The position numbers were made by a program, and so were the translations under genes. A DNA stretch of 64,000 nucleotides from the NCBI RefSeq assembly GCF_001427525.1, contig NZ_LMGU01000001.1, positions 2,663,760 through 2,727,759 of the forward strand, in the 5' to 3' direction. The first letter of the stretch is position 1. Each line of letters starts with the position of its first letter. The DNA comes from Microbacterium sp. Root61. Its GTDB lineage: Bacteria > Actinomycetota > Actinomycetes > Actinomycetales > Microbacteriaceae. Positions 47,354 through 54,079 of this stretch are shown here, in pieces. A model generated the notes under the pieces. It searched no databases and was not told where the DNA came from. It saw nothing but the letters and a program-made list of their open reading frames with translations.

Positions 47354-47373
47354 AACAAGTATACGTACTTGTT
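47354..47373. promoter_or_regulatory. Palindromic operator between the kinase and the RpiR regulator
   Basis: AACAAGTA (47354-47361) and TACTTGTT (47366-47373) are perfect inverted copies four bases apart, in AT-rich DNA between divergent genes. It is the best candidate for the binding site of the RpiR/MurR-type repressor. Confidence 0.65.
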
Positions 47374-47382
47374 AACATGACC

Positions 47383-47391
47383 GTAACAATG
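47383..47391 (+). promoter_or_regulatory. GTAACAATG motif, copy 1 (before the RpiR regulator)
   Basis: GTAACAATG preceded by ACATG and followed by TTTCA. A near-identical arrangement lies before the tandem-GNAT gene (48379-48387). It may be a shared operator half-site or -10 promoter region linking the two transcription units. Confidence 0.45.
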
Positions 47392-47475
47392 TTTCAGCAA
47401 CAGGGTATTGGAGTGGGGCACGTGCGTCGTCGAGACCATACTGGGATGAGTGATCGAACGACGCCAGGAGCGCGA

Positions 47476-48336
47476 ATGAGCATTCAGTCGGACATCGAGG
47501 CGGCCGTAGGGTCGCTGTCGCCTTCGCTGCGGCGGATCGCTGAGACGATCCGGGAGCGTCCGACGATCGTGCTGGACAGCACGATCAGCGACTTGGCCGC
47601 CGAATGCGGCACCTCGGTCGCGTCCGTCGTGCGCTTCTGCCAGGCGATCGGAATGGCCGGCTACGCGCAGCTGCGCGTCGCACTGGCGACCGAGCTCGGC
47701 AAGGAATCCGCGCAGTTCGGGATGCCGGCCGCCTACGGCGCGGACGTCTCCCCGGGCGACACGCTGCAGGAGATCGCACGCAAGATCGCGTCGCTGGAAC
47801 TCATGGCGATCGACGAGACGATCGGCTCGCTGGACTTCGACGTGCTCGAGCGCGTGGTCGGGCGATTCGAGAACGCGAGCCGCATCCTGCTGTACGGCGT
47901 CGGCGCCAGCCAGTTCGTCGCGGAAGACCTGCAGCACAAGCTCTTCCGCATCGGCCGGGATGCCTTCGTGCTGTCGGATCCGCATGAGGCATGGGCCGCG
48001 GCGGCGCTCCCCGTGAGCGGGGTCGTGGCGATGGGTATCTCCCACCTCGGTGAGACGAAGGACACGCTCGAGTTCCTCCGGATCGCCGCGGAGAACGGCG
48101 CATTCACGGTCGCGCTGACCGGCGTTCCCGGCTCGGCGATCGCCAACGCGGCCGACGAGGTGCTCTACACCCGGGCCCGCGAGACGACGTTCCGCGCGGG
48201 GGCCATGGTGAGCCGCATCGCGCAGCTCGCGCTCGTCGATTGCCTCTTCGCCGGTATCGCGCAGCGCCGCTATCACTACACCGTGGAAGCGCTGCGTCGC
48301 ACGCGCGAGGTCACCAGGGGCGCACGCGGCGTCTGA
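47476..48336 (+). CDS. RpiR-family regulator, MurR type
   Basis: The 286-residue product has an N-terminal helix-turn-helix (SIQSDIEAAVGSLSPSLRRI; SDLAAECGTSVASVVRFCQA). A C-terminal SIS sugar-phosphate-binding domain follows (ASRILLYGVGASQFVAEDLQ; VVAMGISHLGETKDTLEFLR). MurR of E. coli senses MurNAc-6-phosphate and controls murQP. By position this protein should control the kinase-murQ unit and the downstream genes. The ATG at 47476 follows AGGAG; an ATG ten codons earlier (47446) is possible. Confidence 0.9.
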   Translation: MSIQSDIEAAVGSLSPSLRRIAETIRERPTIVLDSTISDLAAECGTSVASVVRFCQAIGMAGYAQLRVALATELGKESAQFGMPAAYGADVSPGDTLQEIARKIASLELMAIDETIGSLDFDVLERVVGRFENASRILLYGVGASQFVAEDLQHKLFRIGRDAFVLSDPHEAWAAAALPVSGVVAMGISHLGETKDTLEFLRIAAENGAFTVALTGVPGSAIANAADEVLYTRARETTFRAGAMVSRIAQLALVDCLFAGIAQRRYHYTVEALRRTREVTRGARGV

Positions 48337-48378
48337 ATCCGCCTCCTGACGGTCAGGTGGAGTCGTGTGCCCGCATGT

Positions 48379-48387
48379 GTAACAATG
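48379..48387 (+). promoter_or_regulatory. GTAACAATG motif, copy 2 (before the tandem-GNAT operon)
   Basis: GTAACAATG in the context GCATGT-GTAACAATG-CTCCA repeats the motif found before the RpiR gene. It lies about 75 bases before the GNAT start and suggests common regulation of the whole cluster. Confidence 0.45.
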
Positions 48388-48458
48388 CTCCAAGCTAAGA
48401 CTGCAAGATGAAACTGAGTGCCGTAGACTGGCGGCTCTCGAGGTTGAGGAGGAACCGG

Positions 48459-49442
48459 ATGATGGATGCCACCGTGCAGGTGAGGGCGTTCCAGCCCGGC
48501 GACGGTCCCCGCATCGCCGATGCATGGACGGCCGCCGCGCCGCAGGACCCGATCACGGCCACCCGCTTCCGCGACCTGATCCTGCTCGACCGCAACTTCG
48601 ACCCCGAGGGTCTCTTCGTGGCCGACCGCGACGGCGAGGTCGTCGGCGCCGCCTACGTCGTGCGTCGCCGCGTCGCGCACGACGGCGATGACCTCGAACC
48701 CGGCCGTGGCTGGATCCCGTTCTTCTTCGTGCGCCCGGACGCGCGCCGACAGAGCCTCGGCCGTGAACTCCTGAACCGCGGGCTCGAGTGGCTGCGCGAC
48801 GAGGGCGTCACCGAGGTCGTGTTCTCCAGCTACACCCCGAACTACGTGCTGCCCGGTCTGGATGCCGACCGCTATCCCGAGGCGGCCGCGCTGCTCGCCT
48901 CGCTCGGCTTCGAAATCATCGAACAGCCCAGCTCGATGGAGATGTCGCTGCGCGGGTACCGTCTGCCGGAGTCCGCATCCGAGCACGCCGCGCGCCTGCG
49001 CGCCGAGGGCTGGTACCTGGGCACCCTGCTCGACGAGGACATCGTCCCGCTCATCGAGCTCGCCGGCCGCGAGTTCAACTCGGACTGGGCCCGCGCCATC
49101 CGCGAGGGGATCGTCAGCGGACTGCCGCTGGAGCGCATCATGGTCGCCCGCAACCCGGACGGCCGTCTCATCGGCTGGGCGATGCACGGCACCTACGACG
49201 ACGTCATCGATCGATTCGGCCCGTTCGGTGTGCTGCCGGAGAGCCGCGGAACCGGGCTCGGTCGCCTACTGCTGCATCTGACCCTCGAGCGGATGTCCGC
49301 GGTGCAGGCCCACGCGGCATGGTTCCTCTGGGCGGACGAGGGGTCCGCGGCATCCAACCTCTACGTCAAGACCGGCTTCGAGATCACACGCACCTTCACG
49401 ATCCTGCGAGCCGACATCTCCTGGGAAGGGAAGAACGCATGA
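48459..49442 (+). CDS. Tandem GNAT acetyltransferase (MshD-like architecture) in amino-sugar operon
   Basis: The 327-residue product consists of two GNAT folds. The first (about 1-160) has the acetyl-CoA loop RPDARRQSLGRELLNRGLEW, and the second (about 170-320) has LPESRGTGLGRLLLHLTLER. Two GNAT units in one chain of this size is the plan of mycothiol synthase MshD, but here the gene is first in an amino-sugar operon and is coupled (ATGA) to a PIG-L deacetylase. It may acylate an amino-sugar intermediate or be a quality-control acetyltransferase; the substrate is unknown. The ATG at 48459 with AGGAGG is the best start. Confidence 0.82.
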   Translation: MMDATVQVRAFQPGDGPRIADAWTAAAPQDPITATRFRDLILLDRNFDPEGLFVADRDGEVVGAAYVVRRRVAHDGDDLEPGRGWIPFFFVRPDARRQSLGRELLNRGLEWLRDEGVTEVVFSSYTPNYVLPGLDADRYPEAAALLASLGFEIIEQPSSMEMSLRGYRLPESASEHAARLRAEGWYLGTLLDEDIVPLIELAGREFNSDWARAIREGIVSGLPLERIMVARNPDGRLIGWAMHGTYDDVIDRFGPFGVLPESRGTGLGRLLLHLTLERMSAVQAHAAWFLWADEGSAASNLYVKTGFEITRTFTILRADISWEGKNA

Positions 49443-50131
49443 GCAAGACCGTCATCGCCGTCGGTGGACACATCGGCGACATGGAACTCACCGCAGGTCC
49501 TACGCTCGCCAAGGTGGTGCTCGAGGGTGGACGCGCGATCATCATCGACTGCACGTATGGGGAGCGCGGCCACCCCACGATCGTGCCGAGCAAGTATCGC
49601 GAGCAGAAGCTCGAAGAGGCCCGGTTCTTCGCCGACACCATCGGCGCTGAGCTCGTCACGCTGGACTACTCCGATGGCTTCCTGCCCGACGACGAGGCTG
49701 TGGCCGAACTGATCGCCGAAGTCATCCGCGAGGCGAAGCCCGACATCCTGATCACCCACTGGCTGCACTCGATGCACCGCGACCACGAGCGTGCGGCTCA
49801 GGCCGCACTGCGGGCGGCATTCCTCGCCTCCATCCCGATCGAGGAGATCGCGGCCGAGCGCCACTCGGTGCCGACCATCCTGCACGCCGAGAACTGGGAG
49901 GACATGGAGGGCTTCGAGGCCGATACGTTCTTCGAGATCCCGGATGCCGCATACGACCGCTGGCGTACCGGCATCGAGCGTCATGCCTTCGCCCGCGGCG
50001 AGACTTACGGCTTCCGCTTCATCGACTACTACTCCGCGCTGATGCAGGTGAAGGGCTGCCTCGTCGGCCACCAGCGCGCCGCGGCATTCAAGTCCGCAGG
50101 GCATGAGCAGTTCGCCCTCGCTGGCCCCTGA
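49439..50131 (+). CDS. PIG-L family N-deacetylase with altered active-site motif
   Basis: The 230-residue LmbE/PIG-L fold protein would remove an N-acyl group from an amino sugar. The zinc motif, usually AHPDDE, reads GHIGDME: His11 and Asp14 keep the zinc ligands, but the catalytic aspartate position is Gly13. The later HRDH supplies the third ligand. PIG-L enzymes include MshB and chitin-disaccharide deacetylases. Its place between a GNAT gene and a sugar importer, with a NagB-type deaminase downstream and no nagA, suggests it supplies the deacetylation step of amino-sugar breakdown. The start overlaps the GNAT stop. Confidence 0.85.
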   Translation: MSKTVIAVGGHIGDMELTAGPTLAKVVLEGGRAIIIDCTYGERGHPTIVPSKYREQKLEEARFFADTIGAELVTLDYSDGFLPDDEAVAELIAEVIREAKPDILITHWLHSMHRDHERAAQAALRAAFLASIPIEEIAAERHSVPTILHAENWEDMEGFEADTFFEIPDAAYDRWRTGIERHAFARGETYGFRFIDYYSALMQVKGCLVGHQRAAAFKSAGHEQFALAGP

Positions 50132-50174
50132 ACCCGACCCGAACACACCCGCAATCACATCTGGAAGGAAAACC

Positions 50175-51491
50175 ATGAAGAAGCACTCGTTGCTCGCCGG
50201 CCTCGGTGTCGCGGCCGCGGTCGCACTCGTCGCGACCGGTTGCTCGTCCTCCGCCGCTCCCGAAGACGGTTCGCAGGAGATCACGTTCCTCACCCACTGG
50301 GGACCGGAGCAGGTCACCATGCTCGAAGAGGCCGCAGCGGCCTTCACCGAGGAGAACCCGGACATCACAGTGAAGGTGCAGGCGGTGCCGTTCGCCAACC
50401 TGCTGTCGACACTGCGCACGCAGGGGGCGTCCCCCGACGGCCCGACCATCGCGGGCGTCTACGACGCATGGCTGCCCGAACTCGCCCGTGACGGGCTCGC
50501 CGCCGAGGCTCCGGCCGACGTCGCTGCCGACGTCGAGGCGAACTGGCCGGCCGGTGTGGTCAACGCGGCCACGCAGGAGGGCGCGATCCGCGGCATCCCG
50601 AACGAGGTCGACCTCTATCAGCTGAACTACAACACCGCGTTGTTCGAAGAGGCCGGCATCACCGAGCCGCCGGCGACGTGGGACGAGCTCGTCACAGCCG
50701 CCAAGGCCATCACGGGCACAGGCGAAGGCCGTCAGGGCATCGGGTTCATCACAAGCTGGAACTCCGGCGCCGTGCACCCGTTCCTCTCGCTGCTGGCCTC
50801 CAACGGCGGCACCTTCCTGAACGCCGCCGGCGACGCGGCCGACCTGGAGAGCCCGCAGGCGCTCGAGACTGCGGAGCTGTATCAGCAGCTCGTCGACGAG
50901 GGCCTGACCGACCCGTCGATGTCGGGCGCGAACGCCAACACCACCGGGCCTTACCTCGACAACTTCGTCAACGGTAAGACGGGGATGATCATCATGGCGA
51001 ACTGGTGGGAGTCCTCGCTGAAGGACGCGATGGGCGACAATTTCGCGAACGTCGCGACGGCGCCGATCCCCGTCGGCCCCAGCGGTGACGTCTCCAGCTC
51101 GATCTCCTACTCGTGGGACACGATCGTCAACGGCAACGCGTCCGAGGGCAAGCAGGAAGCCGCATGGAAGTTCCTCACGTGGCTGAACGGCCCGGACTCG
51201 GGTGAGAACGGTTCCTCGGCGATGGGCGACATGCTCATCTCGATGGGCATCCTGCCCAGCCGTATCTCCGACGTCGAGGCGCATGCCGAGGCACTCGGTT
51301 CCGACTTCCTGAGCTCGTACGTCACCGCCATGGAGACGGCGACCCCGTTCCCGACCGTGCTCGGTGCGACGGCCGGCGCCGACGCCCTGCAGCGTCAGAT
51401 CGAGCTGCTGCTGAACGGGCAGACGGATGCCGCGACCGCGATGAAGACGGCGACCGTCGACGTCGATGCGGCACTCACCGCCGCACGCTGA
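50175..51491 (+). CDS. Sugar ABC transporter substrate-binding lipoprotein (CUT1)
   Basis: The 438-residue family 1 solute-binding protein has lipobox VATGC, HWGPEQVTMLEEAAAAF, GIPNEVDLYQLNYNTALFEE and a C-terminal region typical of CUT1 binding proteins for oligosaccharides. The ATG follows GGAAGGAA. It is first of the importer genes, 43 bp after the PIG-L gene. Ligand prediction from context: MurNAc, GlcNAc or a muramyl disaccharide. No ATPase gene is present; CUT1 systems commonly share an MsiK-type ATPase encoded elsewhere. Confidence 0.93.
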   Translation: MKKHSLLAGLGVAAAVALVATGCSSSAAPEDGSQEITFLTHWGPEQVTMLEEAAAAFTEENPDITVKVQAVPFANLLSTLRTQGASPDGPTIAGVYDAWLPELARDGLAAEAPADVAADVEANWPAGVVNAATQEGAIRGIPNEVDLYQLNYNTALFEEAGITEPPATWDELVTAAKAITGTGEGRQGIGFITSWNSGAVHPFLSLLASNGGTFLNAAGDAADLESPQALETAELYQQLVDEGLTDPSMSGANANTTGPYLDNFVNGKTGMIIMANWWESSLKDAMGDNFANVATAPIPVGPSGDVSSSISYSWDTIVNGNASEGKQEAAWKFLTWLNGPDSGENGSSAMGDMLISMGILPSRISDVEAHAEALGSDFLSSYVTAMETATPFPTVLGATAGADALQRQIELLLNGQTDAATAMKTATVDVDAALTAAR

Positions 51492-51510
51492 CGTCAACGA
51501 AAAGGTATTC

Positions 51511-52455
51511 GTGAATCTCACGTCAACAGCCGGGGGAGGCCCGATCACTGGCCTCCCCCGGCCACGTCGCCGCCGCACCGACGCGAGTCACCGCGGCTGG
51601 ACGGCGGCCGTCTTCCTCAGCCCGACGGTGCTGATCATCGGCCTGTTCACCGTGGTGCCGATGATCATGACCATCGTGATCAGCTTCCACCGCTGGTCGA
51701 TGTTCACTCCGATCACTGACATGACCTTCGTCGGCCTCAGCAACTACGAGCGCCTGTTCGCCGACAGCGCGCGCGTGCAGGCCATCGCCAACACCGGCGT
51801 GTACGTCGGTCTCAGCGTGCTCATCACGGTGCCGCTCGCGTTCATCATCGCGATGCTGCTGTACTTCCCGAAGCTTCGCGGACGCAATGTCGTGCGCGTC
51901 ATCCTGTTCGCCACCTACGTCATCCCGACGATCGCGATCGTGATCATCTGGAGCAACATCTACGCACCCGGCTACGGCCCCCTGAGTGCGATGATCCAGG
52001 CGGTCGGACTCACTCCACCCGGATGGCTGAGCGACCCGTCGTGGGCGCTGCTGTCCCTCGTCATCTTCAACGTGTGGCAGATGCTCGGCTACTACGTCAT
52101 CCTGCTGGTCGCCGGTCTGACCCAGATCCCCGAGGAGCTTTACGAGGCCGCGAAGGTCGACGGTGCCGGTCTCTGGCGTCAGACCTGGTCGATCACGATC
52201 CCGATGCTGAGCCGGTCTCTCGTATTCGTCGTGCTGATGACGGTCATCAACTCGATCCAGGTGTTCGATCCGATCTACCTGCTGACCCAGGGCGGTCCGG
52301 CCGGTTCCACCAACGTCGTCTCGTTCGAGATCCAGCGCTCCGCGTTCCAGTACGGACAGGCCGGTGACGCCAGCGCCCTCGCGGTGTCGCTGTTCATGCT
52401 CATCGTTCTGGTCGGTGTCGTGCTCGGCGCATTCACGAAGGCGAGGAAGCGATGA
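51511..52455 (+). CDS. Sugar ABC transporter permease (MalF/UgpA type)
   Basis: The 314-residue product has six membrane segments and the EAA loop IPEELYEAAKVDGAGLWRQT, which docks the ATPase. FDPIYLLTQGGPAGSTNVVS is a characteristic late motif of CUT1 first permeases. The GTG at 51511 follows AAAGG. The stop overlaps the next permease start (ATGA). Confidence 0.93.
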   Translation: MNLTSTAGGGPITGLPRPRRRRTDASHRGWTAAVFLSPTVLIIGLFTVVPMIMTIVISFHRWSMFTPITDMTFVGLSNYERLFADSARVQAIANTGVYVGLSVLITVPLAFIIAMLLYFPKLRGRNVVRVILFATYVIPTIAIVIIWSNIYAPGYGPLSAMIQAVGLTPPGWLSDPSWALLSLVIFNVWQMLGYYVILLVAGLTQIPEELYEAAKVDGAGLWRQTWSITIPMLSRSLVFVVLMTVINSIQVFDPIYLLTQGGPAGSTNVVSFEIQRSAFQYGQAGDASALAVSLFMLIVLVGVVLGAFTKARKR

Positions 52456-53300
52456 CCCGTCGCCGCATCGGACCCCGCGCGCTGACGCAGCGCGTGCTGC
52501 TCTACGCCCTGCTCATCGTCGTGGCCGTCGTGCCTTTGTTCCCGCTCTACTGGCTGGTGATCTCGGCGTTCAAGACGCCCGCCGAGTTCGTCACCATCCC
52601 GCCCACGTGGTTCCCCGCGGCACCGACTCTCGACCCGATGGTCTCGGCACTGACCGAGGTGCCGTTCCTGCAGTCGATGCTCAACAGCATCATCATCGCC
52701 GGAGCATCGACGCTGTCGGTGCTGGTCACCAGCGTCCTCGCGGGGTACGTCTTCGCCAAGTACAACTTCCGCGGGAAGGACCTGATGTTCTGGGGCATCG
52801 TCGCCACGATGTTCCTGCCACCGATCGTCACCCTCGTGCCGCTCTATTACCTGGTCTCCTCGATGGGGCTGAGCGACACCTACATCGGCGTCCTGCTGCC
52901 GTGGCTGGCCAATGCCTTCGGCATCTTCCTGATGCGCCAGTTCATCATGGAGGTTCCGGACGAGCTGATCGAGGCCGCGCGCCTCGACGGCGCGAGCGAG
53001 TTCCGCATCGTCTGGCAGTTCGTGGTGCCGCTGATCAAGCCCGCGGTAGTGACCCTCGCGGTCTTCATGTTCGTCTTCTCGTGGAACAACTTCATCTGGC
53101 CGCTGACGATTCTGCGCACCGAGGCGATGTATCCCGTCGTGCTCACGCTGAACCGCCTCATGTCGTACACGATGAGCTTCGAGTACCAGAACGTGGTCAT
53201 CGCGGGTGCGCTCATCGCATCGCTGCCGACGCTCATCGTGTTCCTGGTGTCGCAGCGCGTGTTCGTGCAGGGGATCGCCAGCAGCGGAGTGAAGGGCTGA
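52452..53300 (+). CDS. Sugar ABC transporter permease (MalG/UgpE type)
   Basis: The 282-residue second CUT1 permease has six membrane segments, EAA loop VPDELIEAARLDGASEFRIV, and the C-terminus RVFVQGIASSGVKG, as in MalG-type subunits. It overlaps the previous and next genes by a few bases, so the importer and the deaminase are translated as a coupled series. Confidence 0.94.
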   Translation: MTRRRIGPRALTQRVLLYALLIVVAVVPLFPLYWLVISAFKTPAEFVTIPPTWFPAAPTLDPMVSALTEVPFLQSMLNSIIIAGASTLSVLVTSVLAGYVFAKYNFRGKDLMFWGIVATMFLPPIVTLVPLYYLVSSMGLSDTYIGVLLPWLANAFGIFLMRQFIMEVPDELIEAARLDGASEFRIVWQFVVPLIKPAVVTLAVFMFVFSWNNFIWPLTILRTEAMYPVVLTLNRLMSYTMSFEYQNVVIAGALIASLPTLIVFLVSQRVFVQGIASSGVKG

Positions 53301-54079
53301 TGGCCGAGATCGTCATCGTCCCCGACCGCGCGACGGGCGGCGAGCTCGGTGCGCGGATCGTCTGGGAGTACGTGGATGCCGCGACCGCGCCTGTGCTGGG
53401 TGTGGCGACCGGATCGACCCCGGAGTCCCTTTATCTGGCCATGGCGCGCACCCGCGCGAGCCGGGATCTCGCGGAGCTGCAGGCATTCGCGCTCGATGAA
53501 TATGTCGGGCTGCCGTCCGGCCACCGGGAGTCGTATCGAGAGGTCCTGCGGCGCGAGATCGTCGAGCCGCTCGGCCTCGACCCCGCACGAGTGCACGTGC
53601 CATCCGTCGAGCCCGCCCTGCTGCCCAGGACCGGCGAGCACTACGAGGAGGCGATCGCCGCGGCCGGAGGAGTCGGTCTCCAGATCCTCGGCATCGGCAG
53701 TGACGGTCATGTCGGTTTCAACGAGCCTGGGTCCTCGCTCGCCTCCCGGACACGCGTGAAGACCCTCACCGAGCAGACGCGGCGCGACAACGCGCGGTTC
53801 TTCGGCCCGGTCGAGGAGGTGCCGCGGCACAGCGTCACGCAGGGGCTCGGCACGATCCGGGACGCCGGGCATCTGCTGCTGCTCGCGTTCGGCGCGCAGA
53901 AGGCCTCCGCGGTCGCGGCCGCGCTCGAGGGGCCGCTGTCAGCCGCCGTGCCCGCCACGATCGTGCAGCTGCATCCGCATGTCACCGTCATCCTCGACGA
54001 GGACGCAGCGGGCGCCCTCGCGCACACCCGCTACTATCGCGACGTAGAACGGTTCAAACCGGAGTGGCAAGGCTGGTGA
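53300..54079 (+). CDS. nagB: Glucosamine-6-phosphate deaminase (NagB family)
   Basis: The 259-residue product has the NagB hallmarks GVATGSTPESLYLAMA (phosphate binding), FALDEYVGL with the catalytic Asp/Glu region, and ILGIGSDGHVGFNEPGSS with the ring-opening His. It converts glucosamine-6-phosphate to fructose-6-phosphate and ammonia, the last committed step of amino-sugar breakdown. The ATG overlaps the permease stop (TGATG). Confidence 0.92.
   Translation: MAEIVIVPDRATGGELGARIVWEYVDAATAPVLGVATGSTPESLYLAMARTRASRDLAELQAFALDEYVGLPSGHRESYREVLRREIVEPLGLDPARVHVPSVEPALLPRTGEHYEEAIAAAGGVGLQILGIGSDGHVGFNEPGSSLASRTRVKTLTEQTRRDNARFFGPVEEVPRHSVTQGLGTIRDAGHLLLLAFGAQKASAVAAALEGPLSAAVPATIVQLHPHVTVILDEDAAGALAHTRYYRDVERFKPEWQGW

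Noticed and set aside
48459..50131. The organism's mycothiol genes mshD and mshB
   Set aside because: Architectures match, but the PIG-L active-site motif is altered and the genes sit in a sugar operon, so I did not assign those names.
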